From contig DASUOH010000004.1 in NCBI GenBank assembly GCA_036276735.1, forward strand, positions 1 through 62,874: DNA of 62,874 nt, in the 5' to 3' direction. The stretch comes from VRUE01 sp036276735 (GTDB lineage Bacteria > Actinomycetota > Thermoleophilia > Solirubrobacterales > 70-9). Positions 16,735 through 25,797 of the stretch are shown one piece after another; position 1 is the stretch's first letter, and every line of letters begins with the position of its first letter. The position numbers and the translations under genes were made by a program. The notes below the pieces were generated by a model. That model was given only the letters and a program-made list of their open reading frames with translations, did no database searches and was not told the DNA's origin.

Positions 16735-17841
16735 TTGAAGCTGTCAACGAATCGCGAGGAGCTCGTCTCCAAGCTCTCGATCGTCTCCCGCGCCGTCTCC
16801 ACCCGCGCCGTTACCCAGGCGCTCTCGGGGATCCTCCTCACCGCGTCAGAGACCGGCGTCGAGTTGGCGGCGACCGACGGTGAGATGGGACTGCGCACCG
16901 TGCTCGAGGCGCAGGTCGAGGAGCCCGGATCCACCCTGCTTCCCGGTCGTCTCCTGGCCGACCTTGCCCGCTCCCTGGGCGACGCTACCGTGCAGGTCGA
17001 GTCGCGCGACTCACAGCGAGACGTCGAGATCCGCAGCGGCAGCTCGAGCTTTCATATCCGCGTCCTCTCGGCAGACGACTTCCCGGCGCTTCCGGGCGAG
17101 GTCGACGAGCCGCTGAGGATTCCCGCCGCCGCCCTGGCCGACACCATCGATCTGGTGGCACGAGCTGCGTCCCGCGACGACATGCGCCCGGTGCTGACTG
17201 GGGTCTTCGTCACCGCCTCGGGTGAGGAGATGACGATGGTCGCGACCGATTCCTACCGCCTGGCTGTGAAGCGGACCGAGCTGGAGCAGCCGATCGGCGG
17301 TGAGCTGGAGGCCAACATCCCCGCCCGCGCGCTGCGCGAGCTGGGTCGAATCGTCGCCAACGGCGGGGTGGAGCAGGTGGGCATCAACCTGCAACCGAAC
17401 CAGGCGGTTCTCACGGCAGGAGCGGTCCTCCTCAACACGAGGCTGATCGACGGCCAGTTCCCCAACTTTCGACAGCTCCTCCCAGAGTCCTTCGAGCACG
17501 ACGTCCGGCTGCCACGCGGCGAGTTCCTCGAGGTGACGCGCCGGGTCAGCCAGCTGGCTCAGCGCAACGCCCCGCTGCGCCTCTCGTTCTCGCCGGGCGA
17601 GCTGAAAATCTCGGCTTCGACCCCCGACATCGGCGACGCGGAAGAGGCGATGCCCGCCTCCTTCGACGGCGAGCCGCTCGAGATCGGCTTCAACCCAGAG
17701 TTCCTGCGCGACGGCATCGAGAGCGTCGAGGGCGACGAGGTGATGCTGCGGCTGATCTCGCCGCTGCGGCCCGGCCTGCTGCAGCCGGTCGACAACGAAG
17801 ACTTCCGCTATTTGGTGATGCCGATCCGACTCAACGTGTAG
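16735..17841 (+). CDS. dnaN: DNA polymerase III beta subunit (sliding clamp)
   Basis: 368 residues. Ring clamp that tethers the replicative polymerase. Start TTG at 16735 (KLSTNREELVSKLS), with AAGGGA about 8 nt upstream. Three clamp domains are covered; VATDSYRLAVKRTEL and LNTRLIDGQFPNFRQLLP are diagnostic, and the C-terminus YLVMPIRLNV is the usual closing strand. Followed 4 bp later by recF. Confidence 0.97.
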   Translation: MKLSTNREELVSKLSIVSRAVSTRAVTQALSGILLTASETGVELAATDGEMGLRTVLEAQVEEPGSTLLPGRLLADLARSLGDATVQVESRDSQRDVEIRSGSSSFHIRVLSADDFPALPGEVDEPLRIPAAALADTIDLVARAASRDDMRPVLTGVFVTASGEEMTMVATDSYRLAVKRTELEQPIGGELEANIPARALRELGRIVANGGVEQVGINLQPNQAVLTAGAVLLNTRLIDGQFPNFRQLLPESFEHDVRLPRGEFLEVTRRVSQLAQRNAPLRLSFSPGELKISASTPDIGDAEEAMPASFDGEPLEIGFNPEFLRDGIESVEGDEVMLRLISPLRPGLLQPVDNEDFRYLVMPIRLNV

Positions 17842-17845
17842 GCGC

Positions 17846-18934
17846 ATGCTGGTCGCCGTCGCCGAAGCGAGACCGCTGCGCAGCCTGGTCGAGGCGCGGC
17901 TTGATCTCGGCGACGGCATCGTCAGCCTGGTGGGCCCGAACGGCGCCGGCAAGACCAACCTGCTCGAGGCGCTCTACTTCTCCTTGACGGGTCGCTCGTT
18001 TCGCACCTCGGATCGGCGCGAGCTGATTCCGTTCGGCGAACAGCTGGGCCGAGCGGAAGCCGTCGTCCGAGATGTCGACGGCATCGAGCACCGGCTGCTG
18101 GCCTCGGTCAGCCGCGCTGAGGGTCGCCGCCATCTCCTCGACGGCAGCCCCGCCGACGCCGCCACCATCGCCCGGCACCGCCCGCCCGTAGCGGTCTTTT
18201 CCCCCGACCGGATGGCGTTGGTCAAGGGCGCCCCCGGTGAGCGCCGCGCCCACTTGGATCGCTACGTCGCAGCCCGCTGGCCGTCGCGCGGGCAGCTGCG
18301 GCAGCGCTATGGCCAGGCGCTGGCGCAGCGCAACGCCCTGCTCGCCCGTTTCGCCGGCGGCCCGCCGAGCCGCGATCTCGACGTCTGGGATGGGACGCTG
18401 GCCGACGCGGCGGCGGCGCTGATCGCCGCCCGGGCAGATGCGGTCGCCGAGCTGTCCACGCCGTTCGCCGCCGCCGCGGCCGAGCTCGGACTGCCCGGAG
18501 CTGCTGAGCTGGAGTATGCGCCGCGTGCCGCCGGCTCCGCCGAGGAGCTGCGCGCCGGGCTCGCTGAGCGCCGCGACGCGGACCTGCGCCTTGGTCGCAC
18601 CTCCTGGGGGCCCCACCTCGACGAGTTGAAGCTCGCGACCGACGGCCGCTCGCTGCGGCGCTACGGCTCGCAGGGCCAGCAGCGGATCGCCCTGCTGGCC
18701 CTGCTCTTCGCCGAGCGCGAGGCGCTGCGCGCTTCCGGTCGGCCGCTGCCCCTCCTCCTACTCGACGACGTGATGAGCGAGCTCGATTCGGAGCGGCGGG
18801 AGCGGCTCGTCGAACGGCTTGGCAGCGACGGTCAGGCAGTGGTCACGGCTGCCGCCGAGGAGTCGCTACCCACGGCGGCGCTCGAGCGGATGGTCAGGAT
18901 CTCCGCGACGACGACGCGGGTGCTCGCAGCATGA
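17846..18934 (+). CDS. recF: DNA replication/repair protein RecF
   Basis: 362-residue SMC-like ATPase that helps load RecA at gaps. Walker A GPNGAGKTNLLEAL near residue 30, the RecF signature VFSPDRMALVKGAPGERRAHLD, the ABC-type signature YGSQGQQRIALLAL, and Walker B LLLLDDVMSELD are complete. Overlaps the DUF721 gene by 4 bp. Confidence 0.96.
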   Translation: MLVAVAEARPLRSLVEARLDLGDGIVSLVGPNGAGKTNLLEALYFSLTGRSFRTSDRRELIPFGEQLGRAEAVVRDVDGIEHRLLASVSRAEGRRHLLDGSPADAATIARHRPPVAVFSPDRMALVKGAPGERRAHLDRYVAARWPSRGQLRQRYGQALAQRNALLARFAGGPPSRDLDVWDGTLADAAAALIAARADAVAELSTPFAAAAAELGLPGAAELEYAPRAAGSAEELRAGLAERRDADLRLGRTSWGPHLDELKLATDGRSLRRYGSQGQQRIALLALLFAEREALRASGRPLPLLLLDDVMSELDSERRERLVERLGSDGQAVVTAAAEESLPTAALERMVRISATTTRVLAA

Positions 18935-19230
18935 CCCGGCGCCGGGCACCGCGCCCCGCCTCCGCGGGCCTGCGCGCGGCGCTCGACAGGGCCGCCCCGC
19001 GGACTCCGCTCGCCGCCGCTCAGGCCGCCTGGGAGGAGGTGGTCGGCGAGCGCATCGCGGCGGTCGCGCAGCCCGCCACCGAACGCGACGGGACCCTCGT
19101 GATCGAGTGTGACGACCCGGTCTGGGCGCAGGAGCTGGACCTGATGCAGGCCGACCTGGTGGCCCGTTTGAGCGAGCGGATCGGCGAGCCGGCTCCAAAG
19201 GCGATCAGATTTCGACCAAAGGATGCCTGA
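18931..19230 (+). CDS. DUF721 (DciA-like) protein
   Basis: 99 residues. DUF721 contains DciA, a replicative helicase loader of bacteria without DnaC/DnaI. Key region: AAWEEVVGERIAAVAQPATERDGTLVIECDDPVWAQELDLMQADLVARL shows the KH-like pattern, in particular the VWAQEL block. Start ATG overlaps recF. Its place between recF and gyrB is the standard actinobacterial order. DciA function is likely but not shown. Confidence 0.88.
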   Translation: MTRRRAPRPASAGLRAALDRAAPRTPLAAAQAAWEEVVGERIAAVAQPATERDGTLVIECDDPVWAQELDLMQADLVARLSERIGEPAPKAIRFRPKDA

Positions 19231-19301
19231 GATGACACGTTTGTGCGCCTTTTGCAGGCATTTTTCTCATTTTCGGTCGCGGCTCCCGGCGGCCGAACTG
19301 G

Positions 19302-19307
19302 TATCCT
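19302..19307 (+). promoter_or_regulatory. Possible -10 box (TATCCT) of gyrB
   Basis: TATCCT about 85 nt upstream of the gyrB start. It is the best promoter candidate in the 161-bp DUF721-gyrB gap; no good -35 is seen. If used, the leader contains the stem-loop at 19328-19368. Confidence 0.3.
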
Positions 19308-19327
19308 TATGTCAACTGGTGCTTTTG

Positions 19328-19368
19328 CCCCGACCCTCACGGCGACGTTGTCACCCGGTCGGGGTTTT
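19328..19368 (+). terminator. Terminator-like stem-loop in the gyrB leader
   Basis: CCCCGACC pairs with GGTCGGGG across a 21-nt loop and is followed by TTTTCT. It ends only 23 bp before the gyrB start, and no promoter is seen between it and gyrB, so it would act on transcripts that enter gyrB. It may be a leader attenuator or a terminator of the dnaN-recF-DUF721 transcript with read-through. Confidence 0.5.
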
Positions 19369-19391
19369 CTCTGAGACCCGGAAGGGATTAA

Positions 19392-21821
19392 TTGCCTAAG
19401 ACGAAGAACAGTGCTGCCGCCAGCGGCTCCGAATCGGCCTCCTACGGGGCGGAGGACATCACGGTCCTCGAGGGCCTCGAGGCAGTTCGCAAGCGCCCCG
19501 GCATGTACATCGGCTCGACCGGCCCACGCGGGCTGCACCATCTCGTCTATGAGGTGGTCGACAACTCGGTCGACGAGGCTCTCGCTGGTCACTGTGACTC
19601 GGTGCACGTCGTGCTCCACCCAGACGACAGCTGCACCGTCACCGACGACGGACGCGGCATCCCGGTCGAAGAGCTGAAAAAGGAGAAGCGGCCAGCGGCG
19701 GAGGTCGTGCTGACGACGCTGCACGCCGGGGGCAAGTTCGGTGACGGCGGCGGCTACAAAGTGTCGGGCGGGCTGCACGGGGTCGGGGTCTCGGTGGTGA
19801 ACGCGCTCTCGGAGAAGCTGTGCTTGGAGATCAGGCGCGACGGCCACGTCTGGAGCCAGGACTACGAGCGCGGCAAGCCGCAGGGCCCGCTGCAGAAGGG
19901 CGAGGCGACCAAAGCCACTGGCACCACCCTCACCTTCCAACCCGACCCCGAGGTCTTCGAAGAGGTCGAGTTCGACTTCCAGACGCTCGCCGAGCGCCTG
20001 CGCGAGACCGCATTCCTGACTCGCGGCCTGAAGATCGAGCTGGTCGACGAGCGCGGTCAAACCAATGGCGTCGTCTTCCAGTACGAGGGCGGGATCGAGG
20101 ACTTCGTCCGCCACCTCAACGAGAACAAGGACACGCTGCACCGCAAGACGATCTACTTCGAGGGCGAAGAGGAGGAGGGCCAGGTCGAGGTCGCGATGCA
20201 GTGGAACGGCTCCTACCAGGAGTCGATCTTCAGCTTCGCCAACAACATCAACACCCACGAGGGCGGCTCCCACCTCTCCGGCTTCCGCTCGGCGCTGACC
20301 CGCACCCTCAACGCATATGCGCGCAGCAAGGGGCTGCTCAAAGAGAAGGACGGCAACCTCTCCGGCGAGGACGTGCGCGAGGGGCTGACCGCGGTGATCT
20401 CGGTCAAGCTGCACGACCCGCAGTTCGAGGGACAGACCAAGACCAAACTCGGCAACCCGCCGATCCGCGGCCTGGTCGAGGAGACGGTCAATCGCAAGCT
20501 GGCCGAGTTCTTCGAGGAGAACCCGACCGACGCGCGGCGGATCATCAGCAAGGCAATCGACGCCTCGCGGGCCCGCGACGCAGCCCGCAAAGCGCGCGAC
20601 CTGACCCGGCGCAAGTCGGCGCTGGAGAACTCAACCCTGCCCGGCAAGCTCGCCGACTGCTCGGTCAAGGACCCTCGTGACGCAGAGCTGTTCGTGGTCG
20701 AGGGCGACTCCGCCGGCGGCTCAGCGAAGCAGGCGCGCGACCGCTCCACGCAGGCCGTGCTGCCGCTGAGGGGCAAGATCATCAACGTCGAGAAGAGTCG
20801 GATCGACAAGGTCCTCGCCAACACCGAGGTGCAGGCGCTGATCACCGCGATCGGCACGGGCGTCCATGAAGAGTTCAACCTCGAGGACGCCAGGTACCAC
20901 AAAATCGTCATGGCGACCGACGCCGACGTGGACGGTGCCCACATCCGCACCCTGGTCCTGACCTTCCTCTACCGGCAGATGCCCGAGCTGATCGACGCCG
21001 GCTACGTCTATATCGCCAAGCCGCCGCTTTACCGGGTCAAACAGGGCAACCAGGAGACCTACCTGGAGCGGGAGTCCGAACTCGAAGAGCTGTTGCTGCG
21101 CGACAAGCTCGAGGAGATCGAGGTGACGGAGGCAGGCGGGACGGCGAAGAAGCTGACCAAGAGCCGCTGGCAGACCTACACCCGCCGCGCCAAGGAGTAC
21201 GAGGGGTGGGGTTCCTCGTTGCAGGCGGAGTTCGGTCAAGACCTCGTCCGCTTCCTCGAGGAGTCGAGCTTGCTCGACGAAGAAGTGGCGAGCCTCGCCG
21301 CCGCCCGCAAGGTGCTGGGCGGCACCAACGACCCGACTGAGCCGTTTGAGACCGAGCTGGTCGAGGACTCCGATGAAGGGCTCGCCGTGAAGGCGATCGA
21401 GCGCAAGAGCGGACTGGCTCGCACCCACCGGCTCCCGCGCGAGCTCTTCGCGCACCACGACTACCGCAAGTTCGCCGAGGTCCACGCGGCGCTGCTCAAG
21501 CAAGTCGGCCGGCCGCCGTTCGAAGCGCGGCTGGGCACGCGGACGAGCGAAGCGCTCAGCTTCCAGGCGCTGCGCGGAGCGGTGCTCGAGCTGGCCCGCC
21601 ACGGGGTCCAGCTGACCCGCTTCAAGGGGCTCGGCGAGATGAACGCCGACCAGCTGCGCGAGACGACGATGGACCCGGCCAGTCGCACCCTGGCTCGGGT
21701 CACTCTGGAAGACGCGACCGCGGCCGACCAGATCTTCTCGATGCTGATGGGCGACCAGGTAGGCCCGAGGCGCGCCTTCATCGAGTCCAACGCCAAAGAG
21801 GTGAAATTCCTTGACGTTTGA
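19392..21821 (+). CDS. gyrB: DNA gyrase subunit B (long form)
   Basis: 809 residues, TTG start at 19392 after GGAAGGGA. ATPase subunit of gyrase: GMYIGSTG, EVVDNSVDEAL, DDGRGIPV and GLHGVGVSVVNALS form the GHKL pocket; TOPRIM motifs EGDSAGGSAKQARDR and ATDADVDGAHIRTL are intact. Between the TOPRIM domain and the tail TRFKGLGEMNADQL there is an extra stretch of about 165 residues (around 560-725), as in the long Gram-negative GyrB. Most actinobacterial GyrB proteins lack it. Followed by gyrA after 39 bp. Confidence 0.97.
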   Translation: MPKTKNSAAASGSESASYGAEDITVLEGLEAVRKRPGMYIGSTGPRGLHHLVYEVVDNSVDEALAGHCDSVHVVLHPDDSCTVTDDGRGIPVEELKKEKRPAAEVVLTTLHAGGKFGDGGGYKVSGGLHGVGVSVVNALSEKLCLEIRRDGHVWSQDYERGKPQGPLQKGEATKATGTTLTFQPDPEVFEEVEFDFQTLAERLRETAFLTRGLKIELVDERGQTNGVVFQYEGGIEDFVRHLNENKDTLHRKTIYFEGEEEEGQVEVAMQWNGSYQESIFSFANNINTHEGGSHLSGFRSALTRTLNAYARSKGLLKEKDGNLSGEDVREGLTAVISVKLHDPQFEGQTKTKLGNPPIRGLVEETVNRKLAEFFEENPTDARRIISKAIDASRARDAARKARDLTRRKSALENSTLPGKLADCSVKDPRDAELFVVEGDSAGGSAKQARDRSTQAVLPLRGKIINVEKSRIDKVLANTEVQALITAIGTGVHEEFNLEDARYHKIVMATDADVDGAHIRTLVLTFLYRQMPELIDAGYVYIAKPPLYRVKQGNQETYLERESELEELLLRDKLEEIEVTEAGGTAKKLTKSRWQTYTRRAKEYEGWGSSLQAEFGQDLVRFLEESSLLDEEVASLAAARKVLGGTNDPTEPFETELVEDSDEGLAVKAIERKSGLARTHRLPRELFAHHDYRKFAEVHAALLKQVGRPPFEARLGTRTSEALSFQALRGAVLELARHGVQLTRFKGLGEMNADQLRETTMDPASRTLARVTLEDATAADQIFSMLMGDQVGPRRAFIESNAKEVKFLDV

Positions 21822-21860
21822 GGCAGTCGGAATGGATGCTCGTGATGGGGTGAGCGGCTA

Positions 21861-24800
21861 GTGGCCCTGGAGGCCCTGACGGGCCGCATCGAGGAGCGCG
21901 AGCTCGAGAAGGAGATGCGCTCCTCCTATCTCGATTACGCGATGAGCGTGATCGTCGGGCGGGCGCTGCCGGACGTCCGCGACGGGCTGAAGCCGGTCCA
22001 CCGCCGCGTGCTCTACGCGATGCACGACATCGGCCTGCAGCCGACCAGGGCGTACCGCAAGTGCGCATTCATCGTCGGCGAGGTGATGGGCAAGTACCAC
22101 CCGCACGGCGACTCGGCGATCTACGACACGCTGGTACGGATGGCGCAGGATTTCTCGCTGCGCTACCCGCTGGTCGACGGGCAGGGGAACTTCGGCTCGA
22201 TCGACGACGACCCCGCCGCCGCGATGCGCTACTGCGTCAGCGGCGACACCCGGGTCGCGACCCCCGGCGGAACCGTTCGAATCGACTCGCTGGTCCCGGA
22301 CGCGAAGCCCGAATCGGACAACGCCGTCGACCTCGAGGTGCTCGACCGCCTCGGCCGGCCGGTGCGCGCGTCGAAGCTCTTTCACTCAGGCGATCACCCG
22401 ACGCTCCGCCTGCGCACGGCCCAGGGCCACGAGCTAACCGGAACCCACAACCACCCCGTTCTCTGTCTGGTCGACATGGCGGGCGTCCCGCTGCTCCTCT
22501 GGAAGCTGCTCGAGGAGGTGCGCCCCGGCGACCGTGTCCTCATTTCGCGAACCGTCCGCGAGCCCAGCTCGCCGCTCTCCGACCGTGACCGCCAGCTCGC
22601 CGAGCTGGCGGGGGCGTTCGTCGCCGAGGGGTGGATCGGCGAGTCGCGCGCCGGCTTCAACAACGTCGACAAGGACTACTTCGACCGCGTCCTCGCCGCG
22701 TACGACAAGGTTGTCGGCGGTCCTCGTTACGTCCAGGCGCGACGGATCGCCTCCGGCAACGAGCTGCATGAGCTCGACGTGCAGAACCTCCATCGCCTGC
22801 GCGAAAGCCCGCTCGCCGAGCTGCGCGGCAGGGCGGCGGAGAAGCGCGTGCCGGAGTTCGTCTGGCGCGCGGGCACCAGCTTCAAGCGGGCATTTCTCAG
22901 CTCTCTGTTCACCGGGGATGGCTCGTCGTCGCTGCTGCCCCGTAACGCCATTCAGATCTCTTACTCAACCTACAGCGAGCAGCTCGCCCGCGACGTCCAG
23001 CTGCTGCTCCTGGAGTCGGGAGTCGTCTCGCGGATCTGCCGCTATGAGAAGGGCGAGCACAAGGTGGTGATCAGCAACCGCCGCGACGCACGGCTCTTCG
23101 CTCGCAACGTCGGCTTCCTCGGTGTCAAGCAGGCAAAGCTGGAGGGCGACCTGGCCAGGGTCCCGACCTCGAGTCGTGCGCTCAGCCACGACCACGTGCC
23201 CTTTCTGGCCGATTACATTCGCTCGGATTCGGGAGGCGACTGGGGCGATCGGGACTGGTTGCGCCGCCACAACGTCGACCGGATCGAGCGTTGGGAGCAG
23301 GGCGGCACCGCGATCATGGAGCGGATCGAGTCGGCCGAGGTTCGCGCTGTGGCGGAACCGTTGGTCAGCGGGGACTACTTCTACGCGGAGGTCGAGTCGG
23401 TCACGCCGGCCGGCGTGCAGCCGGTTTTCTCGCTTCGGGTCGAGACCGACGACCACTCCTTCCTGACCAACGGCTTCGTCAGCCACAACACCGAGGCCCG
23501 GCTCGGCCGCCTCGCCACGGAGCTGCTGCGCGACATCGACGCCGACACCGTCGACTTCGGCCCCAACTACGACGAATCGACCCAGGAACCGCTCGTCCTC
23601 CCGGCGCGCTTCCCGAACCTGCTGGTCAACGGCGCCGCCGGGATCGCGGTCGGGATGGCGACCAACATTCCGCCTCACAACCTGCGCGAGGTGTCGGCAG
23701 CGGTCAGCGCCTACATCGACGACCCCGGCATCGACCTGGCCGGGCTGATGGAGCACGTCAAGGGGCCGGACTTCCCCGGTGGCGGGATCATGAGCCTCGA
23801 AGGGATCCGCGACGCCTATGCCTCCGGCCGGGGCACGGTCAAGGTCCGCGCCCGCGCTCACGTCGAGCCGCTCAAGGGCGGCAAGGAGGCGATCGTCGTC
23901 ACCGAGCTGCCCTTCATGGTCAAGAAGGGCGGCGACAACGGCCTGATCACGAAGATCGCCGACCTCGTCCGCGACAAGAAACTGGAGGGCATCTCCGACC
24001 TGCGCGACGAGTCCGATCGCTCTGGGATGCGGCTGGTGATCGAGCTGAAGCGCGGCGGCCACCCGGCCAAGGTGGTGCTCAACAACCTCTACAAGAAAAC
24101 GTCGATGCAGAACAGCTTCGGCATCAACATGGTGGCGTTGGTCGACGGCGTGCCGCGGACGCTGAGCCTGCGGGAGCTCGTCAAGTACTACGTCCAGCAC
24201 CAGCGCGAGGTCGTCACCCGCCGCACCCAGTACGAACTGCGCCGCGCCGAGGCCCGTGCCCACATCCTCGAGGGGCTGCTGATCGCACTCGAAAACCTCG
24301 ATGCGGTGATCAAGCTGATCCGCGGCTCGGCGGACCCCGACGCCGCCCGCGAGGGACTGATCGCGAAGTTCGAGCTCTCGCGCGAGCAGGCGCAGGCAAT
24401 CCTCGACATGCGTCTGCAGCGCCTCACCGCGCTCGAGTCCGACAAAGTCCGCGCCGAGCACACCGACCTGCTCGAGCGGATCGGCGAGCTGCGGACGATC
24501 CTCGGCGACGAGGCGAGGGTGCTGGGCCTGGTCAAGGAGGAGCTGAACGAGATCGCCGGCTCCTACGGGGACGAGCGACGGACCGAAATCGCCCACTTCG
24601 AGGGCGACGTCGGAATCGAGGACATGATCGCCGACCAGCAGATGGTGATCTCGCTGACCGCCTCGGACTACGTGAAGCGGCTGCCGCTCGCCACCTACCG
24701 CCAGCAGCGCCGCGGCGGCGTCGGCGTAATGGGGATGAACCTCAAAGAGGACGACTACATCGCCCACCTGCACATCTGCTCGACCCACGACTACCTGCTC

Positions 24801-25634
24801 TTCTTCACCAACCGCGGCAAGGTCTACCGGCTCAAGGTCTACGAGCTGCCAGAGGGCTCGCGAACCGCGAAAGGCAGCGCCCTGGTGAACCTGCTGCCGT
24901 TGCGCGAGGGGGAGCGGGTGATGGCGGTGATTCCGACCCGCGACTTCAAGGAGGGCAGGTACCTGGCCTTTGCGACGGCGAAGGGGATGATCAAGAAGAC
25001 CGAGTTCCTCGCCTACAACACGCCGATCCGGGCCGACGGGATCATCGCAATCAAGGTCCGCGATGGCGACGAGCTCGTCCAGGTGCGGCTGACCTCGGGC
25101 GAGGACGACATCCTGATGGTCTCCCACTCAGGCCACGCTTCGCGCTTCTCGGAGGACGCGGTGCGGCCGATGGGGCGCGACACCAGTGGCGTAAAAGGGA
25201 TGAACGTCTCCGGCAAGGGCAACCGGGTGCTGACGATGGACATCGCCCACAACGACAGTGAGCTCTTCGTCGTCACCGAGAACGGCTACGGCAAGCGAAC
25301 CTCGATCGCCGAGTACCCGATCAAGGGCCGCGGCACGAAAGGGGTGCTGACCGCGAAGCTGACCGAGAAGAAGGGCGGCCTCGCTGGCGCCCTGATCGTT
25401 CGGGAGCACCAGGACCTGCTCTTCATCTCCCAGAACGGGATGGTGCAGCGCACGCCGGCCAGCGGCATCTCGCTCATGGGCCGCCCCACCCAAGGCGTCA
25501 AGGTGATGAACATCAAGGACGACGACTGCGTCAGCGCCGTGGCGCTGGTGGTGGAGTCCGAAGACTCAGCTCCTGCTGAGCCGGCCTCTGAGCAAGAGCA
25601 GCTCGAAACGTCTGAGAACGGCGCGGGCGGGTAG
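21861..25634 (+). CDS. gyrA: DNA gyrase subunit A with in-frame intein
   Basis: 1257-residue precursor, GTG at 21861. The exteins give a GyrA of about 838 residues: EEREL..YLDYAMSVIVGRALPDVRDG, HPHGDSAIYDT, active-site Tyr124 in AAMRY, then TEARLGRLATELL after the intein, GyrA box QQRRGG and the C-terminal pinwheel repeats. The intein splits the protein immediately after the catalytic Tyr, so splicing is needed for activity. The last six codons (AAC GGC GCG GGC GGG and the TAG) form the left arm of repeat A4. Confidence 0.97.
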   Translation: MALEALTGRIEERELEKEMRSSYLDYAMSVIVGRALPDVRDGLKPVHRRVLYAMHDIGLQPTRAYRKCAFIVGEVMGKYHPHGDSAIYDTLVRMAQDFSLRYPLVDGQGNFGSIDDDPAAAMRYCVSGDTRVATPGGTVRIDSLVPDAKPESDNAVDLEVLDRLGRPVRASKLFHSGDHPTLRLRTAQGHELTGTHNHPVLCLVDMAGVPLLLWKLLEEVRPGDRVLISRTVREPSSPLSDRDRQLAELAGAFVAEGWIGESRAGFNNVDKDYFDRVLAAYDKVVGGPRYVQARRIASGNELHELDVQNLHRLRESPLAELRGRAAEKRVPEFVWRAGTSFKRAFLSSLFTGDGSSSLLPRNAIQISYSTYSEQLARDVQLLLLESGVVSRICRYEKGEHKVVISNRRDARLFARNVGFLGVKQAKLEGDLARVPTSSRALSHDHVPFLADYIRSDSGGDWGDRDWLRRHNVDRIERWEQGGTAIMERIESAEVRAVAEPLVSGDYFYAEVESVTPAGVQPVFSLRVETDDHSFLTNGFVSHNTEARLGRLATELLRDIDADTVDFGPNYDESTQEPLVLPARFPNLLVNGAAGIAVGMATNIPPHNLREVSAAVSAYIDDPGIDLAGLMEHVKGPDFPGGGIMSLEGIRDAYASGRGTVKVRARAHVEPLKGGKEAIVVTELPFMVKKGGDNGLITKIADLVRDKKLEGISDLRDESDRSGMRLVIELKRGGHPAKVVLNNLYKKTSMQNSFGINMVALVDGVPRTLSLRELVKYYVQHQREVVTRRTQYELRRAEARAHILEGLLIALENLDAVIKLIRGSADPDAAREGLIAKFELSREQAQAILDMRLQRLTALESDKVRAEHTDLLERIGELRTILGDEARVLGLVKEELNEIAGSYGDERRTEIAHFEGDVGIEDMIADQQMVISLTASDYVKRLPLATYRQQRRGGVGVMGMNLKEDDYIAHLHICSTHDYLLFFTNRGKVYRLKVYELPEGSRTAKGSALVNLLPLREGERVMAVIPTRDFKEGRYLAFATAKGMIKKTEFLAYNTPIRADGIIAIKVRDGDELVQVRLTSGEDDILMVSHSGHASRFSEDAVRPMGRDTSGVKGMNVSGKGNRVLTMDIAHNDSELFVVTENGYGKRTSIAEYPIKGRGTKGVLTAKLTEKKGGLAGALIVREHQDLLFISQNGMVQRTPASGISLMGRPTQGVKVMNIKDDDCVSAVALVVESEDSAPAEPASEQEQLETSENGAGG
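22233..23489 (+). mobile_element. GyrA intein with LAGLIDADG homing endonuclease
   Basis: 419 residues from Cys125 (CVSGDTRV, block A) to HN (FLTNGFVSHN, blocks F/G); the next residue is Thr of TEARL. Block B is GTHNHPVL. A DOD-type endonuclease lies inside: LAGAFVAEGW (residues 249-258) and FLSSLFTGDG with Asp353. The first motif has Glu where the classic motif has Asp, which some active relatives also show. Cys1, Asn at the end and the penultimate His are present, so splicing should work. The insertion point is the same as in mycobacterial GyrA inteins. Confidence 0.95.
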
Positions 25635-25753
25635 CTTCCGCTACGCCTAAGCACCTCGCTGCGCTCGGCGCTGATGCAGTGCCGCCTGCGGCGGCAAACA
25701 TCACTCCGCGGTGCCGGGGGGAGGCTAGGCAAAAGCTACCCGCCCGCGCCGTT
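25617..25753. repeat. Repeat family A, copy 4 (21-bp perfect inverted arms, left arm inside gyrA)
   Basis: Left arm 25617-25637 (AACGGCGCGGGCGGGTAGC..) and right arm 25733-25753 are exact inverted copies. The left arm contains the last codons and stop of gyrA. The core 25650-25727 has AAGCACCTCGCTGCGCTCGG, GCTGATG, GCCGCCTGCGGCGGC, TCACTCCGCGGTGCCG and GGGGAGG. It sits between the convergent gyrA and HNH genes and probably ends transcription from both sides. The remaining 44 bp before the HNH stop show nothing notable. Confidence 0.9.
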
Positions 25754-25797
25754 ATCCGAGGCCGTTTCCCAGGACGGGTACCGCCCCCGCCTCCCTT

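Noticed and set aside
22965..25127. Minus-strand open frame antisense to gyrA
   Set aside because: Shadow of gyrA with biased His/Asp/Val composition and no motifs.
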